This document shows, one piece after another, positions 1-7,606 of a DNA stretch of 64,000 nt. Source of the stretch: Nocardioides sp. Soil774 (GTDB lineage: Bacteria > Actinomycetota > Actinomycetes > Propionibacteriales > Nocardioidaceae). The DNA lies in assembly GCF_001428125.1 (NCBI RefSeq), contig NZ_LMSM01000008.1:96953-160952 (forward strand), read 5' to 3'. The stretch's first letter is position 1. Each line of letters begins with the position of its first letter. A program made the position numbers and the translations under genes. The notes under the pieces were generated by a model. It was not told where the DNA came from. It made no database searches and saw nothing but the letters and a program-made list of their open reading frames with translations.

Positions 1-27
1 ACCGCTGGTCCGATCGAACGGTTCCGA

Positions 28-77
28 GCGGTGTGTGAGGGGGGTTGTCAGGCCTCAGAACCCGCCTCACGCACCGC
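28..77 (-). terminator. Long hairpin after the aminotransferase gene
   Basis: The arms at 28-40 (GCGGTGTGTGAGG) and 65-77 (CCTCACGCACCGC) pair with one mismatch, and the inner arms GGGTT (42-46) and AACCC (59-63) extend the stem around a 12-nt loop. It begins 12 nt beyond the stop codon of the minus-strand gene that ends at 89. There is no clear U-tract, which is common for actinobacterial terminators. Confidence 0.7.
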
Positions 78-88
78 CCCAAGAGCGA

Positions 89-1159
89 TCAGGGTGCGAA
101 GCGCGCCGCCACCTCGACCACGCGGTCGAAGGCCTCGGCCTCCCCGATGCTGACCCGTACGCCGTCTCCGGCGAAGGGCCGCACCGAGATCCCGACCTCG
201 CCGCAGGCCGCGGCGAAGTCGAGGGCGCGGTCGCCGAGGGGGAACCACACGAAGTTGCCCTGCGCGTCGGGGAGCTCCCAGCCCACCTCGCGCAGTCGGG
301 CGACGAGGTCGGCGCGTCGCTCGACGAGGTCGGAGACCCGCGCGAACAGCTCGTCCTGCGCCTCCAGCGAGGCGATCGCGGCGGCCTGGGCGACGTGGCT
401 CACGCCGAACGGCAGCGAGACCGCACGCAGCGCGGCGGCCAGCGGCGCCGGCGCGACGGCGTACCCGACCCGGAAGCCGGCCAGCCCGTAGGCCTTGGAG
501 AACGTGCGCGTCAGCACCACGTTGTCGTGGCGGCGGTAGGTCGCGATGCCGTCGACCGCGTCGTCCATGCGGACGAACTCGAGGTAGGCCTCGTCGACCA
601 CGACGACCACGTGGGAGGGCACCTTCGCGAGGAAGGCGTCGAGCTCGGGCTGGGTGACGGCAGGCCCGGTGGGGTTGTTGGGCGTGCAGACGATGACGAC
701 CTTGGTGCGGTCGGTGACGGCCGCGGCCATCGCGTCGAGGTCGTGGTGCCCGTCGGGCAGCAGCGGCACCTGCACGCTGGTGGCGCCGCCGGCGGTGACC
801 GCGATCGGGTAGGCCTCGAAGGAGCGCCAGGCGTAGACGACCTCGTCGCCGGCGTCGCAGAAGGCGTTGACGAGCTGGTAGATCAGCGCGACCGAGCCGG
901 TGGCGGCGGCGAGGTCGTCGGTCGGCACGCCCATCGCCTCGCCGAGCGCGGCGTAGAGCGCGGAGCTGCCCATGTCGGGGTAGCGGTTCATCTCCGCCGC
1001 GGCGGCGTGGGCGGCCTCGAGCACGCCGGGCAGCGGCGGGTAGGGGTTCTCGTTGGACGACAGCTTGTAGGACGTCAGCCCCTCGCGGGCGACCGGCGGC
1101 TTGCCGGCGACGTAGGCAGGGATGGCGAGCACGTTGGGCCGCGGCTGGGGAGAGCTCAT
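89..1159 (-). CDS. hisC: HisC-family PLP aminotransferase (histidinol-phosphate / aromatic amino acid)
   Basis: This 356-residue protein is a fold-type I PLP aminotransferase. It should transfer an amino group between glutamate and histidinol phosphate or an aromatic 2-oxo acid in the cytoplasm. Visible marks are SSNENPYPP near the N-terminus, CTPNNPTGP in the middle, and TRTFSKAYGLAGFRVGYA, whose lysine should bind PLP. The WRSFEAYPI segment recalls the actinobacterial phenylalanine aminotransferase (Pat) branch, so an aromatic substrate is at least as likely as histidinol phosphate. No other his genes are near. The start overlaps the upstream VanZ stop by 4 bp, so the two are probably co-translated. 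Confidence 0.85.
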   Translation of the reverse strand: MSSPQPRPNVLAIPAYVAGKPPVAREGLTSYKLSSNENPYPPLPGVLEAAHAAAAEMNRYPDMGSSALYAALGEAMGVPTDDLAAATGSVALIYQLVNAFCDAGDEVVYAWRSFEAYPIAVTAGGATSVQVPLLPDGHHDLDAMAAAVTDRTKVVIVCTPNNPTGPAVTQPELDAFLAKVPSHVVVVVDEAYLEFVRMDDAVDGIATYRRHDNVVLTRTFSKAYGLAGFRVGYAVAPAPLAAALRAVSLPFGVSHVAQAAAIASLEAQDELFARVSDLVERRADLVARLREVGWELPDAQGNFVWFPLGDRALDFAAACGEVGISVRPFAGDGVRVSIGEAEAFDRVVEVAARFAP

Positions 1160-1722
1160 GTCCGCACCTTAGTGAGCCGCCCGCGCCACGGCCTGAGCAC
1201 CGGCAGCAGGAGGAGCCCGACGAGCGACCCGATCCCGGCACCGAGCACGTTGTCGACGAGGTCCGTCACGTCGCAGGCGCGGTCGAGGCGCGCGAGCTGG
1301 AGCTGGGTGAGCTCGATCCCCAGGCTGTACGCCGCCAGCAGCGCGAGGCCGAGCGGGGCGAGCACCAGCCCCGACCACCACCGTCCCGCGGCGAGCACCA
1401 GGAAGATGCCGGCCGGCACGAAGAGCAGCACGTTGAGGGTGCGCTGGTCGAGGCCGAGCACCTCGAACGTGGTGCCCGACGGGCCGCCGTAGTCCCACGA
1501 GCACGACTCGCTGCGCGTGTCGGCCGGCACGATCCCGACGTCGGGGCGGGTCGGCACGAGCGTCACCAGCGCGATCGCGACGAGCGACCAGAGCAGCCCC
1601 GCGACCGCGACGGCCGTGACGGGGCCGAGCCGCCGGCGCAGCGCCACGGCGAGGAGCACGCCCAGCACGGCGGCCACGAGGGCGCCCAGCACCATCACGC
1701 CGGTGCCGCCGATCCTGACCAC
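1156..1722 (-). CDS. VanZ-family membrane protein
   Basis: This 188-residue protein has about five hydrophobic segments. The VanZ-type marks are NVLLFVPAG in the middle, ELTQ after it, and DVTDLVDNVLGAGIG near the C-terminus. VanZ gives low teicoplanin resistance in enterococci, but most actinobacterial homologues have no known role, and no vanHAX genes are present. The start is GTG at 1722. The gene overlaps the aminotransferase start by 4 bp and diverges from the holin-like gene across about 54 bp that must hold both promoters. Confidence 0.8.
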   Translation of the reverse strand: MVRIGGTGVMVLGALVAAVLGVLLAVALRRRLGPVTAVAVAGLLWSLVAIALVTLVPTRPDVGIVPADTRSESCSWDYGGPSGTTFEVLGLDQRTLNVLLFVPAGIFLVLAAGRWWSGLVLAPLGLALLAAYSLGIELTQLQLARLDRACDVTDLVDNVLGAGIGSLVGLLLLPVLRPWRGRLTKVRT

Positions 1723-1776
1723 CCGGTGAGGCTAGAGCGGGGACGGTGGACGACGCACGTTGGCTATGGTCGGGGC

Positions 1777-2166
1777 ATGCGCTTCGTGACGTGGTTGCTG
1801 ACCTACGCGGTCGGCCTGGCGGTGGCAGCCCAGCTGCTGGACGGGATCCGGTTCGACGGACCCGCGGCCGGCCAGGCCGAGGTGCAGGAGAAGATCGTGC
1901 CGCTGCTCGTCGTGGCGCTGATCCTGGGCCTGGTGTCGACGTTCGTCGAGCCGGTCGTCAAGCTGCTGTCGCTGCCGTTCATCATCCTCACCCTCGGCTT
2001 CCTGCTGCTCGTCATCAACGCGCTCATGCTGCTGCTCACCGCCCGCCTCGCGCAGGCCTTCGACCTCGGCTTCCACGTCGGCGGCTTCTGGAACGCCCTC
2101 GTGGGCGCGGTCATCGTCACCATCGTCGGCTGGGGCGTCCGCGCCGCCCTCCCGGCGCGGGACTGA
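1777..2166 (+). CDS. Phage holin family (PF04020-like) small membrane protein
   Basis: This 129-residue protein begins MRFVTWLLTYAVGLAVAA and has four hydrophobic segments, with the motif LSLPFIILTLGFLLLVINA. That pattern fits the 'phage holin family, superfamily IV' chromosomal membrane proteins, which are not holins in practice. ATG 1777 is preferred to an upstream in-frame start at 1726 because it begins exactly at the first transmembrane segment. The phosphatase gene follows 6 bp later, so they are probably one operon. Confidence 0.75.
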   Translation: MRFVTWLLTYAVGLAVAAQLLDGIRFDGPAAGQAEVQEKIVPLLVVALILGLVSTFVEPVVKLLSLPFIILTLGFLLLVINALMLLLTARLAQAFDLGFHVGGFWNALVGAVIVTIVGWGVRAALPARD

Positions 2167-2172
2167 CCCGGT

Positions 2173-2673
2173 TTGCCGAGCCTCCCCCCGCCCCGCACCG
2201 CAGGGACCTACCGCATCGAGCTGGTGTGCCTGGGCAACATCTGCCGCTCGCCCACGGCCCACGTCGTGCTGGAGAGCCGGATCGCCGACGCCGGCCTCGA
2301 CGACCGTGTCGAGGTCACCTCGTCGGGCACCGGCGGCTGGCACGTCGGCAACCCGATGGACGAGCGCGCCGCCGCAACACTGACCGGCGCCGGCTACGAC
2401 CCGACGCGGCACCGCGCCCGGCAGTACGACGCCGCGCGCCCCGACACCCACGACGTAGTCCTGGTCATGGACGAGGCCAACCTCGCCGACGTGGGCGGGC
2501 GCAGCGCGCGTGTCGGGCTGTTCCGCGACCTCGATCCGGTCGATCCCGGGGGCGAGGTCCCCGACCCGTACTACGGTGGGGCCGACGGGTTCGAGGAGGT
2601 GCTGGCGATGGTCGAGCGCACGAGCGACGCGATCGTCGCTGCACTGCGCGACGCCCTGGCGGGCCGGGACTGA
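2173..2673 (+). CDS. Low-molecular-weight protein-tyrosine phosphatase
   Basis: This 166-residue enzyme removes phosphate from phosphotyrosine. The catalytic P-loop is VCLGNICRSP near residues 17-26 (C-X5-R-S), and the general-acid aspartate is in VPDPYYGG. The length is normal for the family. The start is TTG at 2173, because no ATG or GTG lies before the P-loop. The stop shares bases with the ATG of the next gene. In mycobacteria such phosphatases (PtpA type) act on signalling or host targets; nothing here shows the substrate. Confidence 0.88.
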   Translation: MPSLPPPRTAGTYRIELVCLGNICRSPTAHVVLESRIADAGLDDRVEVTSSGTGGWHVGNPMDERAAATLTGAGYDPTRHRARQYDAARPDTHDVVLVMDEANLADVGGRSARVGLFRDLDPVDPGGEVPDPYYGGADGFEEVLAMVERTSDAIVAALRDALAGRD

Positions 2674-3536
2674 TGGCTCGTCAGCCGATCATCGCCCGTC
2701 GGGCCGAGGAGCTCCTCGGCTCGTCGGTCGTCGCGACCTCACCGGTCGCCGGCGGTGACATCGCCACCGCGACCCGGCTGCGGCTCTCCAGCGGCCAGAC
2801 CGCGCTGATGAAGACGCTCCCGCACGCACCGGAGGGCTTCTTCGAGGCCGAGGCCGCGGGCCTGGCGTGGCTGGGAGAGGTCGACGGCGGCGTCCCGGTG
2901 CCAGAGGTCCTCGCCGCCGCGAGCGACTGCCTCATCCTCGCCTGGGTCGAGCAGGGCCCGAAGACGCCGGTCGAGGCGGCCACCACCTTCGGCCAGCAGC
3001 TCGCCGTCACCCACGCGGCCGGCGCCGACGGCTGGGGCCTCGACCACGACGGCTTCATCGGCCGCCTCCCGCTGCCCAACCGCACGGCCGGCTCGTGGGC
3101 GGAGTTCTACGCCGTGCGCCGGCTCCTGCCCTACCTCAAGCTCGCGCGCGACCGCGGCGCGATCACCGACTCCGACGCCGCGGCGGTCGAGGCGGTCGTC
3201 GGCCGGCTCACCGAGCTGCTCCCCGACGAGGCACCCTCGCGGCTGCACGGAGATCTCTGGAACGGCAACTGCCTGTGGGGCCAGGACCTGGCCATCCACG
3301 TCATCGACCCCGCCGCCTACGGCGGTCACCGCGAGGTCGACCTCGCGATGCTGCACCTCTTCGGCCTCACGCACCTGCCGCGCGCGATGGCGGCGTACGA
3401 CGAGGCGCACCCGCTGGCCGACGGCTGGGAGGACCGCCTCGGCCTGCACCAGCTCTTCCCGCTGCTCGTGCACGCCTGCATGTTCGGCGGGGGCTACGGC
3501 GCCCGGGCCGGCAGCGTCGCGGCGCGCTACGCCTGA
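2673..3536 (+). CDS. Fructosamine kinase family protein
   Basis: This 287-residue protein has the aminoglycoside-phosphotransferase-like kinase fold. The catalytic loop is LHGDLWNGNCLW, followed by IDPAAYGGHREVDLAM with the metal-binding aspartate. These are typical of fructosamine-3-kinase and ketosamine kinases, which phosphorylate glycated amines so the sugar can leave. ATG 2673 overlaps the phosphatase stop, so translation is probably coupled. A pairing with a small tyrosine phosphatase suggests repair of glycated protein, but that is inference. Confidence 0.85.
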   Translation: MARQPIIARRAEELLGSSVVATSPVAGGDIATATRLRLSSGQTALMKTLPHAPEGFFEAEAAGLAWLGEVDGGVPVPEVLAAASDCLILAWVEQGPKTPVEAATTFGQQLAVTHAAGADGWGLDHDGFIGRLPLPNRTAGSWAEFYAVRRLLPYLKLARDRGAITDSDAAAVEAVVGRLTELLPDEAPSRLHGDLWNGNCLWGQDLAIHVIDPAAYGGHREVDLAMLHLFGLTHLPRAMAAYDEAHPLADGWEDRLGLHQLFPLLVHACMFGGGYGARAGSVAARYA

Positions 3537-3549
3537 CCCTCACCCGATC

Positions 3550-3565
3550 TTCAGCGTGCGCTCAG
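3550..3565 (+). promoter_or_regulatory. Direct repeat upstream of mprA, possible autoregulatory site
   Basis: TTCAG at 3550-3554 and CTCAG at 3561-3565 form a direct repeat with an 11-bp period, about 30 bp before the GTG start. OmpR-family regulators bind such tandem half-sites one helical turn apart and often control their own genes. The short half-sites make this tentative. Confidence 0.35.
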
Positions 3566-3593
3566 GCACGACTGGCATCCTTGCAGTCGTGAT

Positions 3594-4295
3594 GTGCCCG
3601 TGAGCGAGTCCAAGCCCTGCGTGCTGGTCGTCGACGACGACCGCGCCGTGCGCGACTCGCTGCGCCGCTCGCTGGAGTTCAACGGCTACGAGGTGGCGCT
3701 GGCCGCCGACGGTGCCGAGGGCCTGGTCGCCGTGGGCGCGCAGCACCCCGACGTGGTGGTGATCGACGTGATGATGCCGCGCCTCGACGGCATCGAGACC
3801 ACGCGTGCGCTGCGCGCGGCGGGCAACGACGTACCGGTGCTGGTGCTGACGGCGCGCGACGCGGTCGGCGACCGGGTCGAGGGCCTCGACGCCGGCGCCG
3901 ACGACTACCTCACCAAGCCGTTCGCGCTCGAGGAGCTGCTGGCCCGGCTGCGCGCCCTGCTGCGCCGGGTGGTGCCCGAGGACGGCGCCGACGGCGAGGT
4001 GCTGACCTTCGCCGACCTGACGATGGACGTCGCGAGCCGCGACGTCTCGCGCGGCGGCCGGGCGATCGAGCTGACCCGCACCGAGTTCACCCTGCTGGAG
4101 ATGTTCCTGCGCCGCCCGCGACGCGTGCTCGACCGCTCCTTCATCCTCGAGGAGGTCTGGGGCTACGACTTCCCGACCAGCGCCAACTCCCTCGAGGTCT
4201 ACGTCGGCTACCTGCGCCGCAAGACCGAGGCCGAGGGCGAGCCGCGGCTGATCCAGACGGTGCGCGGCGTCGGCTACGTGCTGAAGGAATCATGA
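3594..4295 (+). CDS. mprA: MprA-like OmpR-family response regulator
   Basis: This 233-residue protein has an N-terminal receiver domain (residues about 8-120) with the acidic pocket VVDDD, phospho-acceptor Asp58 in VVVIDVMMP and Lys108 in LTKPF. A C-terminal winged helix follows with [12 protein letters not shown] and [11 protein letters not shown]. The segments [11 protein letters not shown] and [21 protein letters not shown] closely match what I know of mycobacterial MprA, which governs cell-envelope stress genes including sigE. The start is GTG 3594; GTG 3600 is also possible. It overlaps the kinase gene by 4 bp. Confidence 0.88.
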   Translation: MPVSESKPCVLVVDDDRAVRDSLRRSLEFNGYEVALAADGAEGLVAVGAQHPDVVVIDVMMPRLDGIETTRALRAAGNDVPVLVLTARDAVGDRVEGLDAGADDYLTKPFALEELLARLRALLRRVVPEDGADGEVLTFADLTMDVASRDVSRGGRAIELTRTEFTLLEMFLRRPRRVLDRSFILEEVWGYDFPTSANSLEVYVGYLRRKTEAEGEPRLIQTVRGVGYVLKES

Positions 4296-5686
4296 GCTCC
4301 ACCGCCACGTGGCCCGACGGGCGCTGGCACTACCGGCGCTCGCTGGCCTCCCGGGTGGCCGTGCTCACCACGGTGGCGATCGGTCTCTCGATCGCCGTGC
4401 TGGCCTTCACGGCCTTCGTGGTGATGCGCGCGCAGCTGATGAGCTCGCTCGACCAGTCGCTGCTCAACCGGGCGCACAAGGCGACGGCGTTCACCACGCT
4501 GTCGGAGATCACCGCGCGCGGCGCACCGGCGTGGATGCTCGGCGCGGCCGACGTCCGCATCATCTTCATCACCGCCGAGGGCAAGGCGATGACGGGCGAC
4601 GACGTCCCCGACTTCACCCTCGGGCAGCCGGAGTACGACGTCGCGACCGGCCGCCGCGACTCGGCGGTGCGCACGATCGTGACCCGCGAGGGCGAGCGCT
4701 TCCGCGTGGCCACCGTGCAGGCCAACAGCGGGCAGGCGCTGATCCTCGCCCAGCCCCTCGCCCCCAACGACCGCACGCTGGAGAAGCTCGGCGGCGTGCT
4801 CTTCGTCTTCGGTGCCCTCGGCGTGCTCGCCGCGCTGCTGATCGGGTGGATGGTCGCGCGCAACGGGCTGCGGCCGGTGCGCCGGCTCACCTCCGCGGTC
4901 GAGCGCATCGCGGTCACCGAGGACCTGAGGCCCCTGCGGATCGAGGGTGACGACGAGGTCGCGCGACTGGCGACCGCCTTCAACCAGATGCTGCTGGCGC
5001 TCGGGGCGTCGCGCGACCGGCAGCGCCGGCTCGTCGCCGACGCGAGCCACGAGCTGCGCACGCCGCTGACCTCGCTGCGCACCAACCTCGACCTGCTGCG
5101 CCAGGCCGAGGGCAACACCGCCTTCCCCGCCGAGGCCCGACTCGAGCTCCTCGACGACGTGCGCGGCCAGATCGAGGAGCTCAGCGCCCTGGTCGGCGAC
5201 CTGGTCGAGCTGGCGCGTGACGAGCCCACGACCCACGTGGTGGCGGAGGTCGACCTCGCCGAGGTCGTCGAGCGTGCCGTGACCCGCGTGCGCCGCCGCG
5301 CGCACGGCGTGGCCTTCGACGTCGACCTCGAGCCGTGGCCGGTCGTCGGCGACTCCAGCACGCTGGAGCGCGCGGTGACCAACCTGCTCGACAACGCCGG
5401 CAAGTGGAGCCCCGCCGAGGGCACCGTGACGGTCCGGCTCGTCGGCGGCGTGCTCACCGTCGACGACGAGGGCACCGGCATCGCCGAGGCCGACCGGCCC
5501 CACGTGTTCGAGCGGTTCTACCGCGCCGAGGAGTCGCGGGCGATGCCCGGCTCCGGGCTCGGGCTGGCGATCGTGCGCCAGGTCGTCGACCGCCACGGCG
5601 GTCGGGTGGAGGCGTCGCAGTCGCCGGCAGGTGGCGCGCGGTTCAGCCTGTGGATCCCTGGCGTCCCCGCTGTAACGCCGGGTTAG
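4292..5686 (+). CDS. mprB: MprB-like sensor histidine kinase
   Basis: This 464-residue membrane kinase has TM1 at about 22-45, an extracytoplasmic sensor of about 120 residues, TM2 at about 165-188, a HAMP domain, and a dimerisation domain with His253 in [16 protein letters not shown]. The ATP-binding domain shows [10 protein letters not shown] (N box), DDEGTGI and GSGLGLAIV (G boxes). With the adjacent regulator it forms an envelope-stress two-component system. ATG 4292 overlaps the mprA stop by 4 bp. The last codons and the TAG stop lie inside the palindromic element at 5667-5746, so the native C-terminus may have been replaced. Confidence 0.88.
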   Translation: MSSTATWPDGRWHYRRSLASRVAVLTTVAIGLSIAVLAFTAFVVMRAQLMSSLDQSLLNRAHKATAFTTLSEITARGAPAWMLGAADVRIIFITAEGKAMTGDDVPDFTLGQPEYDVATGRRDSAVRTIVTREGERFRVATVQANSGQALILAQPLAPNDRTLEKLGGVLFVFGALGVLAALLIGWMVARNGLRPVRRLTSAVERIAVTEDLRPLRIEGDDEVARLATAFNQMLLALGASRDRQRRLVADASHELRTPLTSLRTNLDLLRQAEGNTAFPAEARLELLDDVRGQIEELSALVGDLVELARDEPTTHVVAEVDLAEVVERAVTRVRRRAHGVAFDVDLEPWPVVGDSSTLERAVTNLLDNAGKWSPAEGTVTVRLVGGVLTVDDEGTGIAEADRPHVFERFYRAEESRAMPGSGLGLAIVRQVVDRHGGRVEASQSPAGGARFSLWIPGVPAVTPG

Positions 5687-5746
5687 TGCACCTACCCACC
5701 CCCGTGCACGGGGGTGGGTACAAGCCCTGACCCGGCGTTACAGCGG
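5667..5746. repeat. Nested palindromic element, TGTAACGCCGGGT family, copy 1
   Basis: The outer arms at 5667-5683 (CCGCTGTAACGCCGGGT) and 5730-5746 are perfect 17-bp inverted repeats. Inside them 5693-5720 is a perfect 28-nt palindrome (half-site TACCCACCCCCGTG). The element contains the stop codons of both convergent neighbours, TAG at 5684-5686 for mprB and TAA at 5738-5740 on the minus strand for pabB. It probably acts as a bidirectional terminator. A second copy with the same outer core lies at 55358-55429. Confidence 0.85.
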
Positions 5747-7018
5747 CTCTCCGTCGAACACCCTGAGCAGCCGCTCCGCCTTCCAGCCCGCCTCGGCCCA
5801 CTCCTCGGCGACGTCGGACTTCACCGTGATGCCGCCGCCGGTGCCGAGCATCCAGGTGCCGCTGCCGTCGGTCGTCAGCGAGCGGATGACGACCCCGAGG
5901 TCGGCCGGGCCGTCGCCGCTGATCCAGCCGAACGCGCCGGCGTACACCCCGCGGGGCGTCGACTCGACCTCCTCGATGATCTCCATGGTCCGCAGCTTGG
6001 GCGCCCCCGTCATCGAGCCCGCCGGGAAGAGCGCGCGCAGCGCAGCGATCGTCGACACCTCGTCGCGCAGCCGGCCGCGGACCGTGGAGACGAGCTGGTG
6101 CACCGACTCGTAGGTCTCGACCTGCATGAGCGACGGCACCTCCACCGAGCCCACCTCGCAGACCTGGGACAGGTCGTTGCGCAGGAGGTCGACGATCATG
6201 AGGTTCTCGGCGCGGGTCTTCACCTCGGTCGCGAGGCGCTCGCGCAGCGCCTCGTCCTCGGCCGGCGTCGCGCCGCGCGGCGTCGTGCCCTTGATCGGCT
6301 TGGTCTCCAGGTGCCGGTCGGCGGTGATGACGGCGTAGCGCTCCGGCGAGCTCGAGAGCAGCCAGCCCCGCGCGCCGTCGACGTCGTGCTGGAGGAACCC
6401 CGAGTACGGCGCCGGGTTGAGCTCGCGGAGCCGGAGGTACGCCGTCAGCGGGTCGAGGCCGGAGCGCCGGGTCAGCCGGTGGGTGAGGTTGACCTCGTAG
6501 GAGTTGCCGGCGTGGAGGTGCTCCTGGACGCGCGCGAAGGCGTCGGCGTACTGGCTTGTCGGCCTTTCCCTGACGTTGTCAGGCGTTGCACCGGCCGACA
6601 AGTTCAGGGATCCCCGGCTGACCGGGGATCCCGACGCAGGCGCAGGAGGCGCGGCGTGCTCGAACACCCGCACCCCCCGCGGCCGCATCCACACCGCGTC
6701 GGGCAGGAGCGGGTCGGGGGCGGCGGGGAGGTCGGTGCGCGCGGCGTGGCCGAGGTAGCCGAACCACTGCTCGCCCGCGCGCAGCCTCGACTCGAGCACG
6801 GCGAAGACGTCGTCGCCGACGACGGTCGTGGTGCCGCCGGCGTGGAGGGAGACCTCGCGCCGGGCCGCGGAGAACGACAGCGACTCGTCGTCGTCGTCGA
6901 GCCAGCCGATGAGCGAGCGCCGCCCCGACCAGTCGCGGGCGCCGCCGCCGTCGAGCCAGAAGCACCGCGCGTGGCGCGCAGCCACGTCAGCGAAGAAGGA
7001 AGCAGGGTCGACCTTCAT
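5738..7018 (-). CDS. pabB: Aminodeoxychorismate synthase component I (PabB)
   Basis: This 426-residue chorismate-binding enzyme should make 4-amino-4-deoxychorismate with PabA on the way to folate. The KPIKGTTPRG motif carries the lysine seen in PabB in place of the alanine of anthranilate synthases. Other family marks are SSSPERYAVI, NLMIVDLLRNDLSQVCEVGSV, FPAGSMTGAPKLRTMEIIEE and a C-terminal GTGGGITVKSDVAEEW. Residues about 129-155 come from a palindromic DNA element and are not family sequence. ATG 7018 overlaps the pabA stop by 4 bp. The stop lies inside the repeat at 5667-5746. Confidence 0.88.
   Translation of the reverse strand: MKVDPASFFADVAARHARCFWLDGGGARDWSGRRSLIGWLDDDDESLSFSAARREVSLHAGGTTTVVGDDVFAVLESRLRAGEQWFGYLGHAARTDLPAAPDPLLPDAVWMRPRGVRVFEHAAPPAPASGSPVSRGSLNLSAGATPDNVRERPTSQYADAFARVQEHLHAGNSYEVNLTHRLTRRSGLDPLTAYLRLRELNPAPYSGFLQHDVDGARGWLLSSSPERYAVITADRHLETKPIKGTTPRGATPAEDEALRERLATEVKTRAENLMIVDLLRNDLSQVCEVGSVEVPSLMQVETYESVHQLVSTVRGRLRDEVSTIAALRALFPAGSMTGAPKLRTMEIIEEVESTPRGVYAGAFGWISGDGPADLGVVIRSLTTDGSGTWMLGTGGGITVKSDVAEEWAEAGWKAERLLRVFDGEPL
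6555..6632. repeat. 78-bp structured palindromic element in frame inside pabB
   Basis: Stem A pairs 6555-6564 (CTTGTCGGCC) with 6593-6602 (GGCCGACAAG). Stem B pairs TCCCTGA (6567-6573) with TCAGGGA (6604-6610), crossing stem A like a pseudoknot; CCTGAC/GTCAGG at 6569-6583 is an alternative. Stem C pairs 6607-6617 with 6622-6632 (GGGATCCCCGG, loop CTGA). The length is 78 bp, exactly 26 codons, and it keeps the pabB frame open. It falls between the N-terminal region and the chorismate-binding core. The end of the window (63989-64000) matches part of stem C. Confidence 0.8.
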
Positions 7019-7575
7019 GACAGGAAGCTCCTGATCATCGCCTCGCCGTGCTCGGACAGGATCGACTCGGGGTGGAACTGCACGCCCTCGAGCGGCAGGT
7101 CGAGGTGCCGCACGCCCATCACGACGCCGTCCTCGCTCCACGCGGTCGCCGTGAGGTGCTCCGGGAGGGCGGTGACGGCGAGCGAGTGGTAGCGCACGGC
7201 CGCGAAGTCCTGCGGGACGCCTGCGAAGATCCCGAGGCCGTCGTGCCGGATCGCAGCCACCTCGCCGTGCGCGGGCCGCACCCGCTCCACCCGGCCGCCG
7301 TACGCCGTCACGAGCCCCTGCATGCCCAGGCACACCCCGAGCACCGGGCGGCTGCCGGCGAGCAGCACCTCGGTGCCGACGGCGAAGTCGGAGGCGACCG
7401 ACGGGTGACCGGGCCCGGGCGAGAGGACCACGTGGGAGTGCCGCAGCACGTCGGCCGCGGAGACCTCGTCGTGCTGCACGACCCGCGGGAGGACGCCCGT
7501 CACCGACGCGACGAGGTGCACCAGGTTCCACGTGTAGGAGTCGTGGTGGTCCACCACGATCACGTCCGGCTGCAC
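7015..7575 (-). CDS. pabA: Aminodeoxychorismate/anthranilate synthase component II, glutamine amidotransferase (PabA)
   Basis: This 186-residue class I amidotransferase releases ammonia from glutamine for PabB. The oxyanion loop is LSPGPGHP, the catalytic cysteine is in PVLGVCLGMQG, and the His-Glu pair is in GVQFHPESILSEHG. The length matches PabA/TrpG. It overlaps pabB by 4 bp and lies 25 bp after the sulfatase stop. In many bacteria this subunit serves both PabB and TrpE; the only other chorismate enzyme here has its own fused amidotransferase. Confidence 0.9.
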   Translation of the reverse strand: MQPDVIVVDHHDSYTWNLVHLVASVTGVLPRVVQHDEVSAADVLRHSHVVLSPGPGHPSVASDFAVGTEVLLAGSRPVLGVCLGMQGLVTAYGGRVERVRPAHGEVAAIRHDGLGIFAGVPQDFAAVRYHSLAVTALPEHLTATAWSEDGVVMGVRHLDLPLEGVQFHPESILSEHGEAMIRSFLS

Positions 7576-7582
7576 GGAGCGA

Positions 7583-7606
7583 CAGTAGTGCCCGCGCGGG
7601 CTACTG
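7583..7606 (-). terminator. Possible terminator between sulfatase and pabA
   Basis: CAGTAG (7583-7588) pairs with CTACTG (7601-7606), and the intervening CCCGCGCGGG (7591-7600) is self-complementary, giving a bulged hairpin that overlaps the sulfatase stop codon. The stem is short in its loop region, so read-through into pabAB is possible. Confidence 0.45.

Noticed and set aside
1777..2166. Holin-like gene as a sign of a prophage
   Set aside because: No other phage gene is near, and this family is a common chromosomal membrane protein despite its name.
5738..7531. A longer PabB starting at 7531
   Set aside because: The extra 171 residues are an out-of-frame reading of pabA; the ATG at 7018 with a 4-bp overlap is the normal arrangement.
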